Assembly: GCF_007971025.1 (NCBI RefSeq)
Contig: NZ_CP042436.1
Location: 1,054,001 to 1,118,000 of the forward strand
Direction of reading: 5' to 3'
DNA: 64,000 nt
Origin: Mucilaginibacter ginsenosidivorans
GTDB taxonomy: Bacteria > Bacteroidota > Bacteroidia > Sphingobacteriales > Sphingobacteriaceae
Shown: positions 28,121-36,585 of the stretch, one piece after another
Layout of the letters: the number at the start of each line of letters is the position of its first letter
How positions within the stretch are numbered: position 1 is the stretch's first letter
The notes under the pieces: generated by a model
What the model was told of the DNA's origin: nothing
The model's input: only the letters and a program-made list of their open reading frames with translations
Database searches by the model: none
Position numbers and translations under genes: made by a program

Positions 28121-28642
28121 ATGAATTTCTTTCAATCCATAATAGCCCTGCAGGTCGCAGGGGACTGGAAAATAAATATTGCCAAAGAGGCTACGGACAA
28201 ATTGATCGTGTCTGTACTGTTCTATAACGAGGCCATCGGGGATGACGCGCGAAAAATCATCCCGCCAATCCTTTTAAAGGGAACTGCCGAAGAACTGGAC
28301 GCGGGCTTTTTTACTGCTATTGAACAGCCTGTAAAGGAAACAGCCGCCTTGTTCCTGAACATGGAACAGTTTTTCAAACAAAGGGAGGAGGCGAAAAAAC
28401 AATCTCAAATGGAAAAGGATAAAACAGAGAAGGCTGAAAAGGAACGCAAGGAGAAACAAAAACGCTATGAGGAGGCGCTGAAAAGAGCGGAAGAACTGGA
28501 AGCAGAAGGCAAGTTCAGGGATGCATGGCTGAAAGTACCTGACCCTGCCGACTTCCCCGAACAAGCTGAGGCACTACGACAACGCAAATCGGAGCTTGCA
28601 CAAAAATTCGCTCCTGACCTTTTTAATGTTGACGCTAAATAA
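28121..28642 (+). CDS. PRTRC system protein E
   Basis: 173 residues. The N-terminal 80 residues match the PRTRC E pattern (MNFFQSIIALQVAGDW, LIVSVLFYNEAIGDDARKIIPPILLKGTAEELDAGFF). Then comes a long charged helix (EEAKKQSQMEKDKTEKAEKE) that should form a coiled coil. PRTRC stands for ParB-related, ThiF-related cassette, a plasmid/element gene set of unknown function. It is followed closely by PRTRC C. The role of E is not known. Confidence 0.8.
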   Translation: MNFFQSIIALQVAGDWKINIAKEATDKLIVSVLFYNEAIGDDARKIIPPILLKGTAEELDAGFFTAIEQPVKETAALFLNMEQFFKQREEAKKQSQMEKDKTEKAEKERKEKQKRYEEALKRAEELEAEGKFRDAWLKVPDPADFPEQAEALRQRKSELAQKFAPDLFNVDAK

Positions 28643-28649
28643 ATCGATC

Positions 28650-28868
28650 ATGTTAGTAACTAGCAGACTACAACGGATATTCCTCTTTAAGGATAAAGAA
28701 CAGGACATAAGGCTTGCCGACCCTTCGGGCAGCTACAGCCCGGAGGCGGTACTCAATTTCTACGCACAGACCTACCCGATACTGACGACCGCAAAAATTG
28801 AAGGGCCTGAAATATTAAATGATGAAATCACTTATCGTTTTATTTCCACCATCGGCACAAAAGGTTAA
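28650..28868 (+). CDS. PRTRC system protein C, ubiquitin-like
   Basis: 72 residues from the ATG at 28650 (MLVTSRLQRIFLFKDKEQ). The family (Prok_Ub) has a ubiquitin-like beta-grasp fold. The C-terminus reads RFISTIGTKG and ends in an exposed Gly, as needed for activation by an E1-type enzyme. An E2-like protein (30020) and an E1-like ThiF protein (30733) follow in the same operon. It starts 7 bp after protein E. Conjugation to targets has not been shown in this organism; it is inferred from the three folds together. Confidence 0.8.
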   Translation: MLVTSRLQRIFLFKDKEQDIRLADPSGSYSPEAVLNFYAQTYPILTTAKIEGPEILNDEITYRFISTIGTKG

Positions 28869-28872
28869 GGCG

Positions 28873-29049
28873 ATGAAAACAAATAAAGACACAGGCAGGG
28901 TCATCCCGCCACAAACAAAAAGGCAATGGCAACTATATCAGCAGTTAGCACAATGGGCAGAAAACCTCGACAGGCGACAGGACGCTGCACAGTTAAAGAA
29001 AGACAGGAAACAGGCAGCGCCACTGGACTTGCTGCCAATGGTTTTTTAA
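28873..29049 (+). CDS. Short ORF, probably the displaced N-terminus of PRTRC protein F
   Basis: 58 residues starting at an ATG four bases after the protein C stop, with AAGG just upstream. It reads naturally (RVIPPQTKRQWQLYQQLAQW, then KKDRKQAAPLDLLPMVF) and stops inside GGTTTTTTAAAAC. At that T6 run a shift of -1 joins it to the main PRTRC F frame (LKQQFLPLYQCGKYLP). It is therefore either a separate small gene or, more likely, the true start of protein F, split by one missing T or by programmed frameshifting. Confidence 0.5.
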   Translation: MKTNKDTGRVIPPQTKRQWQLYQQLAQWAENLDRRQDAAQLKKDRKQAAPLDLLPMVF

Positions 29050-30023
29050 AACAGCAGTTTCTGCCCCTTTACCAGTGTGGCAAATATTTACCCGAACAGG
29101 ACAAGGCGGAACAGGGACTAAAACAATCCCTGTCCATCTTGTCCGAAAAAGGCATAGAGGTGATTGTTGACTATAAAAATAAAAACTATCCCTATAACAT
29201 GCTATTGGTTCAGGCAGATTTACAGCAACAGATGGGAGCAGACAAAGACTGCTATGAACTAAGCATCGCGAGGGATGATGCCGACAATATCATTTTATCA
29301 GCAAGGGAAGTGTATGACACGGGAACAACTCTATATTTTATCCCTGTCCTTCCATTATGCCGGCTCATGAAACAGAAAAAACACAGGCAAGCTGCCGACC
29401 TCTTGCTATCGGTATTTGCATACCTGTACCACGTTGTTGGCGTACCCTATTATCGGGATAATTATTCGGCGCTAAACTACTATTATGAAATGACAGAGGA
29501 ATGGCTGCGGGATGACATAGACAGTTACGAACCTGACGACCAAAACAGGCAATTATCGGAACTCAATAAGGCAAGCCATTACGGAGACCTGGTACATCGG
29601 AAGATTTATAACAGCATCCATTTAAACCATATGAGCAAGCGGCTCAACGACTTTACAGCAAAATGTGCGTTTGATTTGAATTGCTTTCAATTGGCACAAT
29701 CCTTTCACCAAATGGCGCAACAGTTTCCGAACGCGGGGGTATTTGATAATATCCCTGAACTGGACGAGGATGCCACATCCGATGATCAGGTTATAAGGGC
29801 GCAGCAATATGTTTCTTTTGTTGCCGACACCCATGGCTGGCTCTATGAAAATATTACCGATATGCTCAACAACGAGTTTAATGAATGCAGTTATATGGAA
29901 CAGCCCACCATCATCGAGGTCTTTACCGAAGAAGCTAAAAGCGATTCAAAAACACTCGACTTTGAAAAGCAGTTATTCCCCCTGATAGCTGATTTATGCA
30001 GTCTTTTAAATGAAATACAATGA
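28926..30023 (+). CDS. PRTRC system protein F
   Basis: 365 residues if the ATG at 28926 is used. The first 40 residues of that frame (TGRCTVKERQETGSATGLAANG) overlap the short ORF and look like out-of-frame noise, whereas from LKQQFLPLYQCGKYLP onward the sequence is regular. The body is helical with many aromatic residues (YYRDNYSALNYYYEMTEEWL, FDLNCFQLAQSFHQMAQQF). The family assignment rests on size and position between C and B. The true protein may start at 28873 and need a -1 shift at 29042-29047. It overlaps protein B by 4 bp (ATGA), showing coupled translation. Confidence 0.65.
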   Translation: MATISAVSTMGRKPRQATGRCTVKERQETGSATGLAANGFLKQQFLPLYQCGKYLPEQDKAEQGLKQSLSILSEKGIEVIVDYKNKNYPYNMLLVQADLQQQMGADKDCYELSIARDDADNIILSAREVYDTGTTLYFIPVLPLCRLMKQKKHRQAADLLLSVFAYLYHVVGVPYYRDNYSALNYYYEMTEEWLRDDIDSYEPDDQNRQLSELNKASHYGDLVHRKIYNSIHLNHMSKRLNDFTAKCAFDLNCFQLAQSFHQMAQQFPNAGVFDNIPELDEDATSDDQVIRAQQYVSFVADTHGWLYENITDMLNNEFNECSYMEQPTIIEVFTEEAKSDSKTLDFEKQLFPLIADLCSLLNEIQ

Positions 30024-30736
30024 AAGATATAAGCAAATCATTCGGCAGCCTGTACCACCCTTTTAAAGCTATTATCCTTTATAAGGAAAAGGAGGGTGAC
30101 AAAAGGGTTTATGCAGAAAGCTACGACATGAGCAATGAGGGTTACCCCGTAAACGCCCATCCCTTATCTGTCAGGGAAGGGGCTTCACTGGCAAAGGCGC
30201 TCGATACAGGCGGGGAACGGGAGCAAAGCTTTTTACAGCCAACAGGCTTGCTGCCAAAGAATCTTCTCTACCTGAAGCACGGCAGGCTCGGTTTTGCGCT
30301 TTGGCATACCCCCGCCATGAGGGTAAACCTATTATTTAAAAACGATTTAGACATACCATCGGGCAATGCAGCCATCCCTGAATTATTATGGATGGCGGGC
30401 AGGGAACAGCTAAATATCTATGCCCTGAAAAAGGGAACGGAACTGAAAATGGACACCCCAGTCTACCATGCACCATTCTTCAATGTCCACCCCAACGGCA
30501 ATGTTTGTATGGGCACAGTGAACGTTGATATACATAGTCAATGTTCCCTTGAATTATTTATGCAACAGTGGCAGGAGTACTTTTTCAATAGCTATTTCAG
30601 CCACCTGATACAACAAAACAGCCCTGTAAAAGGCAATATTATACAGCTATGGCAAAGTCTTGTCGGCACAAAGAAAATCTTTCCTCAATCCCAACTTGTA
30701 AAAAACGGTCGAACTATTAAAAACTTAATCAGATGA
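30020..30736 (+). CDS. PRTRC system protein B, E2-like
   Basis: 238 residues. The Prok-E2_D family has a ubiquitin-conjugating-enzyme-like fold. The probable active Cys163 lies in the typical PFFNVHPNGNVCMGTVNVD segment. N-terminal strands (YHPFKAIILYKEKEGDKRVY) and a helical end (FMQQWQEYFFNSYFSHLI) fit the family. It overlaps protein F by 4 bp and the ThiF gene by 4 bp, so the three are translated together. With C as ubiquitin-like protein and ThiF as E1, it would be the carrier enzyme (inference from family). Confidence 0.85.
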   Translation: MKDISKSFGSLYHPFKAIILYKEKEGDKRVYAESYDMSNEGYPVNAHPLSVREGASLAKALDTGGEREQSFLQPTGLLPKNLLYLKHGRLGFALWHTPAMRVNLLFKNDLDIPSGNAAIPELLWMAGREQLNIYALKKGTELKMDTPVYHAPFFNVHPNGNVCMGTVNVDIHSQCSLELFMQQWQEYFFNSYFSHLIQQNSPVKGNIIQLWQSLVGTKKIFPQSQLVKNGRTIKNLIR

Positions 30737-31533
30737 ACCAGTTACCCAATATCCATTTTACAGATAATTATCTGCTGCATCCGTACAATCCGGTTACGGT
30801 TAACCTGATTGGCGCAGGAGGAACAGGCTCACAAATGCTGACCGCCCTTGCACGCATGAACCATTCTCTAGTCGCTTTAGGTCATGCAGGTTTGCAGGTG
30901 ACGCTATACGATGATGATAAAATATCAGAAGCCAATTTGGGCAGGCAGCTTTTTGCCGAAAGCGAGATAGACTTGTATAAATCTGTGGCATTGATTAACA
31001 GGGTCAACAGATTTTTTGGCACTAACTGGAAAGCAATAACAAAAATGTTTTGTGTAAAAACGCTGCTCAAAGAACCCAATAACGGGGCTGCCAACATTAA
31101 CATTAGTTGTGTCGATACGGTTGCCGCACGTTACGAGATTGCCACTGTCTTAAAGGAGCATGCATTCATCAAAAATGTGGGGGACAAAATTTTGTATTGG
31201 ATGGATTGCGGTAATGCGCAGTTTACGGGGCAGGTCATTCTTTCAACTTTAGTGGAAATTAAACAGCCCGATTCTAAAAAGTTTACGCCCATTGCTACCC
31301 TGCCTTTAGTTACGGATGAATTTAAACTTTTGCTCGATAATGAAGTCGATAATAATGAGCCGAGCTGCTCTCTTGCCGAGGCACTGGAAAAGCAGGACTT
31401 ATATATCAATTCAACCATCGCCAACCTCGCAGGCTCTTTACTTTGGCAGCTATTCAGGGAAGGGATGGTAGAAAACAGGGGCTTTTTTGTAAACCTGAAG
31501 GATTTCAGGGTACAGCCTTTAAAGGTAGCCTGA
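30733..31533 (+). CDS. PRTRC ThiF-family E1-like adenylyltransferase
   Basis: 266 residues. The nucleotide-binding loop GAGGTGS is at residues 27-33, followed by VTLYDDDKISEANLGRQLF, where the acidic and Arg residues of ThiF/E1 enzymes lie, and CVDTVAARYEI. The C-terminal part contains a Cys in EPSCSLAEAL that could be catalytic, though I cannot fix its role. It starts inside the last codons of protein B. The family adenylates the C-terminus of a ubiquitin-like protein; the partner here is probably protein C. Confidence 0.88.
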   Translation: MNQLPNIHFTDNYLLHPYNPVTVNLIGAGGTGSQMLTALARMNHSLVALGHAGLQVTLYDDDKISEANLGRQLFAESEIDLYKSVALINRVNRFFGTNWKAITKMFCVKTLLKEPNNGAANINISCVDTVAARYEIATVLKEHAFIKNVGDKILYWMDCGNAQFTGQVILSTLVEIKQPDSKKFTPIATLPLVTDEFKLLLDNEVDNNEPSCSLAEALEKQDLYINSTIANLAGSLLWQLFREGMVENRGFFVNLKDFRVQPLKVA

Positions 31534-31680
31534 AATGGCGGAAGCAGCCTGTTTCAAGGCGCTTCTTTTCTTTGTCAGACGCAACGGAAAGAAAAGAAGC
31601 AAAAGAAAATGCGTTAAGGATTTTATAAACTGAAAGGTTATTTTTCGATTTTTGGTTAAACTTGTAAAAAGGAGACAGCG

Positions 31681-31965
31681 ATGGGAATGATGATTTTGGG
31701 AGTGTTGGTATTGCTCACAGGTATAGCACTCCGCTACAGCTACGGCAGGGCACGTTATAACAAACGGTTCGAACCTGTAAAGGTGGTTTCTTATGAACGG
31801 AAAATAATGTCCGATACCGGGCAGGAGTTAAAATTCTTCCTCTATATCGCCTGCATCATTGTTGGTCTTATCCTTTTGACAATGGGTTATATCATCCATA
31901 AAGACCCTAATGCAAACGACTTGAAAAGGCCGACTACTTCTGCGGTCATCAAATCCCATTTATAA
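31681..31965 (+). CDS. Small two-helix membrane protein
   Basis: 94 residues. A membrane helix at residues 3-18 (MMILGVLVLLTGIAL) is followed by a short basic loop and a second helix around residues 58-76 (FFLYIACIIVGLILLTMGY). Both ends are polar. GGAGA precedes the ATG. It is the last gene before a strong terminator at 31974, so it closes the ssb-PRTRC transcription unit. No family recognised. Confidence 0.65.
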   Translation: MGMMILGVLVLLTGIALRYSYGRARYNKRFEPVKVVSYERKIMSDTGQELKFFLYIACIIVGLILLTMGYIIHKDPNANDLKRPTTSAVIKSHL

Positions 31966-31973
31966 AATAGCTG

Positions 31974-32007
31974 GCCAGCACATCCTTCGGAAGAGCTGGC
32001 TTTTTTT
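31974..32007 (+). terminator. Rho-independent terminator after the PRTRC block
   Basis: The stem GCCAGC (31974-31979) pairs with GCTGGC (31995-32000); the loop is 15 bases and contains a secondary TCCTTCGGAA hairpin. Seven T follow. It ends the plus-strand operon and lies before the stop of the convergent nuclease gene. Confidence 0.8.
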
Positions 32008-32112
32008 GTTGACAGCCAGATACCTGAAAAGGTATTCTTTCTGCCTGATGAAACTCGATTTCCTTTTCAGCTAACAGGCTGTTAGCCTCTGTTATGAGTG
32101 CTTCTTTAAAAA

Positions 32113-33201
32113 TTATTTTTCTAAAGAGATTTGCGAGGCATCTTTGATCACGATCTCCGGCTTTCCATTATACATTTGTTGCACGCCCCGCACACATATT
32201 CTTTTCCCTCTGAAGTATTCTGCCGGGTTGTCCCCGAATTGCTGTCCGATCTTCTTATGGATAACCACCGTTAGTTTCTGATTTGGATATGCTGCCCCAA
32301 GATTTAATAAGGTCATTCCTGAACTGGCAAAATAGCGGCCATCGTACACTTTATCACAGATTATATTCTGATTTTCTGCCTTAGTTGGTACACGATTGCT
32401 ATTGCTTGTCTTGTAATTTCCGAACACCTCATTCAAGACCGCAGCCAGGCGAATGCCGCCCTGCTCGATCCGCTCTTCAATGGTCGGCATATGTTGCTGG
32501 TAGTAATTATCGCTAATAGTCCGGCCACGCATCTGGTCAACCTCTGCATATAAACGGCTGCTGATCTGGTAACTTTCCCAGGCCCAATCAATGGCCGGGG
32601 TACTTTCCCAAGCTTTGATTTTTTGCTGACCGATGTGGTCATATTGCGCTGCCAATTGCTGATCGCTCATTCCCTGCCGTTCGATTAACTTCGTATCCCA
32701 AAGGCTGTGCAGATTTGTGCCTTTACCATTGAAATTCACTTGTATTGTATTGCCGCCCTTATCTTCAGCTCTGCTCACATGCATGGGTTGGTGAATGTCG
32801 CCGACGAAATGGATCAGGAATTTTAACGCTTCAGTTTTTTGATCTTTAGAAGCCGTCTTATCTTTTAGTATAGTTTCAGTTTTTAGTATTTCATTATAGA
32901 CATTGCTATTTGACATTGTTGTCACAGTACGCACAAATTCCTCATGATTTAATCCAAGTGGCAGGTTTAGAAAATGCCAGGAAGATGTCTTACGATAGGC
33001 TCCTTGATTTCTTATTTCATCCGCCCAGGTGCTTGCATCAGCCATGCTTTGTCCGTCCAGAAGCTCAGTAACCGCCGCCTTTGCGCCGGCATTCAAATGC
33101 CTTTCCGCTATGTCAGCAATCGTCCTATGTCCTGTAATGCCCCAGGAAATGAAAACAAGTGAAAATATACAGATGACAACACTGCCTACGATTTTTTTCA
33201 T
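32113..33201 (-). CDS. Exported S1/P1-type zinc nuclease with extra C-terminal domain
   Basis: About 362 residues from the ATG at 33201, which starts a signal peptide (MKKIVGSVVICIFSLVFISW). Mature S1/P1 nucleases begin with a zinc-binding Trp; here WGITGHRTIADIAERHL follows. Further metal residues: STWADEIR, SSWHFLNLPLG, HFVGDIHQPMHVSR, NLHSLWDTKLIE. The usual fold ends near residue 270. Another 80 residues (VYDGRYFASSGMTLLNLG, YFRGKRICVRGVQQMYNGKPEIVI) look like an OB-fold DNA-binding domain, as in some bacterial S1/P1 fusions. It should degrade single-stranded nucleic acid in the periplasm or outside. Confidence 0.85.
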   Translation of the reverse strand: MKKIVGSVVICIFSLVFISWGITGHRTIADIAERHLNAGAKAAVTELLDGQSMADASTWADEIRNQGAYRKTSSWHFLNLPLGLNHEEFVRTVTTMSNSNVYNEILKTETILKDKTASKDQKTEALKFLIHFVGDIHQPMHVSRAEDKGGNTIQVNFNGKGTNLHSLWDTKLIERQGMSDQQLAAQYDHIGQQKIKAWESTPAIDWAWESYQISSRLYAEVDQMRGRTISDNYYQQHMPTIEERIEQGGIRLAAVLNEVFGNYKTSNSNRVPTKAENQNIICDKVYDGRYFASSGMTLLNLGAAYPNQKLTVVIHKKIGQQFGDNPAEYFRGKRICVRGVQQMYNGKPEIVIKDASQISLEK

Positions 33202-33248
33202 GCCCAAAGATAAGACGACAATGTTATGGTAGTGATTGAAAGAGGCGT

Positions 33249-33286
33249 AAAAAAATAACGCCCCCAATCACTCGCTGAACGGGGGC
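33249..33286 (-). terminator. Minus-strand terminator after the 95-residue gene
   Basis: GCCCCC (33260-33265) pairs with GGGGGC (33281-33286) around a 15-base loop. On the minus strand a run of seven T follows the stem after four bases. It separates the small gene at 33370-33657 from the nuclease gene. Confidence 0.7.
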
Positions 33287-33369
33287 ATTAACCTAAACCT
33301 TATCACAATTTGTGTGAGATTTCAAATATAGCATTTAGATTATATAATGAAATTACTGAGGCTACATTT

Positions 33370-33657
33370 TCATTTAGTGTTTAGTGCCTTAAGCTTTTCA
33401 CTTAATTCACTGAGCCCTGCTTTTTGCAGGCAGTCCTCTGAAATCTTTGAAAGCTCTGCAAAAATATCTTTTGGCACATTAGCCAGTAATCCGCCTGCTT
33501 CCTCATCGCCTTTGCTGTTCAAGCCACGCTGGATCACATTACTGAGCAGCAGGACGTGCTTCCTTGACATTTTAAGATCGATCTTCACCATTTCGTTCAT
33601 TCCGGGACTACTCAATACTGTATCAAATACTTTTCCCGCTTCACTTGCTGTTAGCAT
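33370..33657 (-). CDS. Small hypothetical helical protein
   Basis: 95 residues, soluble and predominantly helical (EAGKVFDTVLSSPGMNEMVKI, KISEDCLQKAGLSELSEKLKAL), with a central KMSRKHVLLLSNVIQRGL segment. It is the only gene between two terminators on the minus strand, divergent from the Toprim gene at 33813. No domain recognised. Length and composition would fit a small regulator of element transfer, but this is a guess. Confidence 0.6.
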   Translation of the reverse strand: MLTASEAGKVFDTVLSSPGMNEMVKIDLKMSRKHVLLLSNVIQRGLNSKGDEEAGGLLANVPKDIFAELSKISEDCLQKAGLSELSEKLKALNTK

Positions 33658-33812
33658 ACCATTTAATTTAAGTGTAACAATATTGTTTTAAGGGCTAATG
33701 TATGGAAGCCAATTTTATCCTATAGCAGCTCTTTAAAATTTAAAGGGCTGCAAGTGAAGCCACAAGCGCTCGGTAATTTCGTATCACAAACTAACAGGAA
33801 GGGTTGAAGGCG

Positions 33813-34688
33813 ATGGATAAGAAATTGAATAGTGTCTCCTGTAATACGGCAAATCAAATTGACCTTGTTACTTATCTTGCTGATTGTGGCTTTGAGCCCG
33901 TTAAAGTTTGCGGTGAAAACTACTGGTATCTTTCACCCTTACGAAGTGAAAATACTGCATCTTTTAAAATCAATAGAAGGCTGAATAGATGGTATGATCA
34001 TGGCATTGGGAAAGGCGGTAAACTGGTAGATCTTGGAATCGCTCTTTTCGACTGCAGTGTTTCAGAATTTCTTAAAAAACTTACCGGTTCTGTTTCTTTT
34101 CATAAGCCGTCGCTTCTGCCTTTTGCGACCCTTGAGAACGTACCAATAATTACCGTCGAAGAGGTAAAACCCATCCAGTCACCGGCCTTATTGAAATATC
34201 TCTGCTCACGAAAGATCGCCATCGAAATAGCACTTGAATATTGCTGCCAGGTCCATTATTCCATTGGCCCCAAAACCTTTTATGCATTGGGCTTCGCAAA
34301 TGGTGCCGGCGGTTATGAATTGCGCAGCAAATATTTTAAAGGAAGCAGCAGTCCGAAGGACCTCACACTGATAAAAAACGGCTTTCATCAGCTATGCGTA
34401 TTTGAGGGTTTTTTTGATTTTCTATCTTATCTAACCATATATCAAAACAGGATGTCTGGCACGGACTATCTTATCCTCAATAGCCTTTCTTTTTTCGAAA
34501 AAGCGATCCTGCTGTCAGCCGGATACAATCTTAAACGTCTCTATCTCGACCGGGATAAAGCCGGACAAAATTGCAGTCGCCAGGCTATTGCTATGAAACA
34601 GCATTATTTGGATGAAAGCGGACTTTACTATGGATACAAAGACCTTAATGATTATCTGGTATATAAACCTACAAATGGGCAGCAATAA
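33813..34688 (+). CDS. Toprim-domain primase-like protein of the mobile element
   Basis: About 291 residues from the ATG at 33813, which follows GAAGG; a TTG three codons upstream is the alternative. The N-terminal part resembles the DnaG CHC2 zinc region in layout (DYLADCGFEPVKV-like start, YLSPLRSENTASFKINRRLNRWYDHG), although a complete set of Cys/His ligands is not obvious. The Toprim part is clear: catalytic Glu in LCVFEGFFDFLSY and the acidic pair in LYLDRDKAGQN. Such proteins accompany Bacteroidota mobilization genes and probably prime the complementary strand after transfer. It precedes the mob genes. Confidence 0.8.
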   Translation: MDKKLNSVSCNTANQIDLVTYLADCGFEPVKVCGENYWYLSPLRSENTASFKINRRLNRWYDHGIGKGGKLVDLGIALFDCSVSEFLKKLTGSVSFHKPSLLPFATLENVPIITVEEVKPIQSPALLKYLCSRKIAIEIALEYCCQVHYSIGPKTFYALGFANGAGGYELRSKYFKGSSSPKDLTLIKNGFHQLCVFEGFFDFLSYLTIYQNRMSGTDYLILNSLSFFEKAILLSAGYNLKRLYLDRDKAGQNCSRQAIAMKQHYLDESGLYYGYKDLNDYLVYKPTNGQQ

Positions 34689-34830
34689 TAGTAACGCTAA
34701 AGCAGGCTGCATAACGCAAAGTTGTACAATCTCTGTGCATTGCAAAAGTGCATGCCGATTTAGCAAATGCTGGAGTTATAACTGCCTTAAGAAAGGGCAA
34801 GCAATAAAGATTGCTGTGTTTTTTGCAATC

Positions 34831-34867
34831 GGCCAGATGTACGGTTGTATCACAACCGGATCTGGCC
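34831..34867. repeat. Nested inverted repeat upstream of mobC, candidate oriT
   Basis: GGCCAGAT-N4-GGTTGT-ATC-ACAACC-N2-ATCTGGCC: an outer 8-base and an inner 6-base stem, both perfect. It lies 86 bp before mobC and in the only gap of the mob region. Origins of transfer usually sit just before the relaxosome genes and carry such arms beside the nick site. The nick position cannot be read from sequence alone. Confidence 0.5.
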
Positions 34868-34952
34868 GCCGGCCACTCGGAACTCGTTGGCGGATATTGT
34901 AGCAGCTTTCTCCATTATATTTTGAATGAACAAGTGAAAACGATCAGTGCAA

Positions 34953-35339
34953 ATGGAACAGGAAAACAACAAAACGGAATGGCTGCATTTACGGCTGACA
35001 TCCGATGAAAAATCAAAGATTGAAAAGGCATATAAGAAAACAACTTGTCGGAAACTAAGCGACTATGCCCGAAAAATACTACTGGGCAAACCGTTGATTG
35101 CCACTTATCGGGATCAGTCGCTTGATGACTTAATGGCAGAACTGATAAAGCTTCGCGGAGAGCTTAATGCGATTGGAAATAACTTCAATCAAGTAGTAAG
35201 AAAGCTGCATTTGCACAATCAAACAGGCCAACTGCAGAGCTGGGTTATGCGCTACGAAGCCGACAATGAACGCCTCATACAATCTGTACAAAACATCGAG
35301 CAACACATCAATAAAATGGCGGATTCATGGTTGCGGTAA
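34953..35339 (+). CDS. MobC-like relaxosome accessory protein
   Basis: 128 residues from the ATG at 34953 (MEQENNKTEWLHLRL); a GTG two codons upstream is possible. The N-terminal ribbon-helix-helix-like part (LRLTSDEKSKIEKAYKKT, LSDYARKILLG) is followed by the MobC signature LIKLRGELNAIGNNFNQVVRKLH and a coiled-coil end. It binds oriT DNA and helps the relaxase nick. The gene overlaps the relaxase start by 13 bp, so the pair is co-translated. Confidence 0.85.
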   Translation: MEQENNKTEWLHLRLTSDEKSKIEKAYKKTTCRKLSDYARKILLGKPLIATYRDQSLDDLMAELIKLRGELNAIGNNFNQVVRKLHLHNQTGQLQSWVMRYEADNERLIQSVQNIEQHINKMADSWLR

Positions 35340-36574
35340 TACATGTTAGCAGGCGTTTTCATAATGTATTAAACTACAATGAAAAGAAGGTCAGGGAACA
35401 GGTAGCTGTTTGCCTGGAGGCAGCAAATTATCCAAAAAACGCAGCCGATTTAAGCTTCAATCAAAAGCTCAAACGGCTGGAAAATCAGGCGAGCCTCAAC
35501 GAAAGAACGATCGTAAACTGTGTTCATATTTCCCTGAACTTCGATCCGAGTGAGCAACTGTCCGGCCAGCTTTTAAAAGAACTTACGGCGGAATATATGG
35601 ACAAGATTGGCTTTGGAGAGCAGCCGTATTTACTGTACCGTCATAACGATGCTGGCCACCCACATGTCCATATTGTGAGCACCAATATTAAGGCCGATGG
35701 CAGGAGGATTGAGCTGCATAACCTGGGGAAGAACCAATCTGAAAAAGCGCGGAAAGAGATTGAGTTAAAGTACGGTTTGCTGCGCCCGGAGGACAGTAAA
35801 AACAGGCAGCGATATGAGTTAAACCCAGTAAATGTACAGAAGGTCTCGTATGGCAAAACAGCAACAAAAAGAGCGATCACAACTGTCTTAAGCAAGGTTA
35901 TTTCAGAGTATAAATATTCTTCCCTGCCTGAGCTAAATGCCATACTCCAGCAATACAATGTCGTTGCAGACCGGGGCACAGAACATTCGAGAATTAACAA
36001 GAATAACGGACTTGTTTATCGAATACTCAATGAGCAAGGGGAACGAGTTGGTGTCCCTATTAAAGCAAGTGATTTTTATAATAAGCCAACCCTGAAATAC
36101 CTCCAGGAACGGTTCAAAGTAAATGAACCGCAAAAGGCTAACAATAAAGCCCGGCTTAAAAATTCAATCGATTTTGCACTGCTGAAAAAGGAAAAACAAA
36201 CTATTGAATCTCTCGCAAAAGCGCTTGACAAGGAAGGGATAAATCTTGTATTGAGGCGAAATGAACAGGGATATATTTATGGGATAACATATGTTGACCA
36301 TCGCACAAAATGCGTGTTTAACGGCAGTGATCTCGGGAAAAACTATTCCGCAAAAGCAGTGATAGAGCGATGCAACGCGGAACAAAACCAATTAAAATCT
36401 GACGCTAAAAAGTCACCTCAAATATTCACTAAACAGGATAACGGCGACTCATTTGTGGAATCCGTTGTGTCTGGACTTGGCGGTGAATTATTAAGACAGG
36501 AATATACCGGCGATAACATGCCTTACGATTTGAAAAAGAAAAGGAAGAAGCGGAAAAGAATTTCAAACGATTAA
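35327..36574 (+). CDS. Relaxase/mobilization nuclease (MOB-P-like)
   Basis: 415 residues. The relaxase domain occupies residues 1-250, with a candidate nicking Tyr17 in VLNYNEKKV and the metal-binding His triad His111, His113, His115 in GHPHVHIVSTN. The C-terminal part is Lys-rich and ends in a basic run (KKKRKKRKRISND). It cuts one strand at oriT and is transferred covalently attached. It overlaps mobC and is followed 12 bp later by the coupling protein, the canonical order for a Bacteroidota mobilizable element. Confidence 0.9.
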   Translation: MVAVIHVSRRFHNVLNYNEKKVREQVAVCLEAANYPKNAADLSFNQKLKRLENQASLNERTIVNCVHISLNFDPSEQLSGQLLKELTAEYMDKIGFGEQPYLLYRHNDAGHPHVHIVSTNIKADGRRIELHNLGKNQSEKARKEIELKYGLLRPEDSKNRQRYELNPVNVQKVSYGKTATKRAITTVLSKVISEYKYSSLPELNAILQQYNVVADRGTEHSRINKNNGLVYRILNEQGERVGVPIKASDFYNKPTLKYLQERFKVNEPQKANNKARLKNSIDFALLKKEKQTIESLAKALDKEGINLVLRRNEQGYIYGITYVDHRTKCVFNGSDLGKNYSAKAVIERCNAEQNQLKSDAKKSPQIFTKQDNGDSFVESVVSGLGGELLRQEYTGDNMPYDLKKKRKKRKRISND

Positions 36575-36585
36575 AATATAATGCA

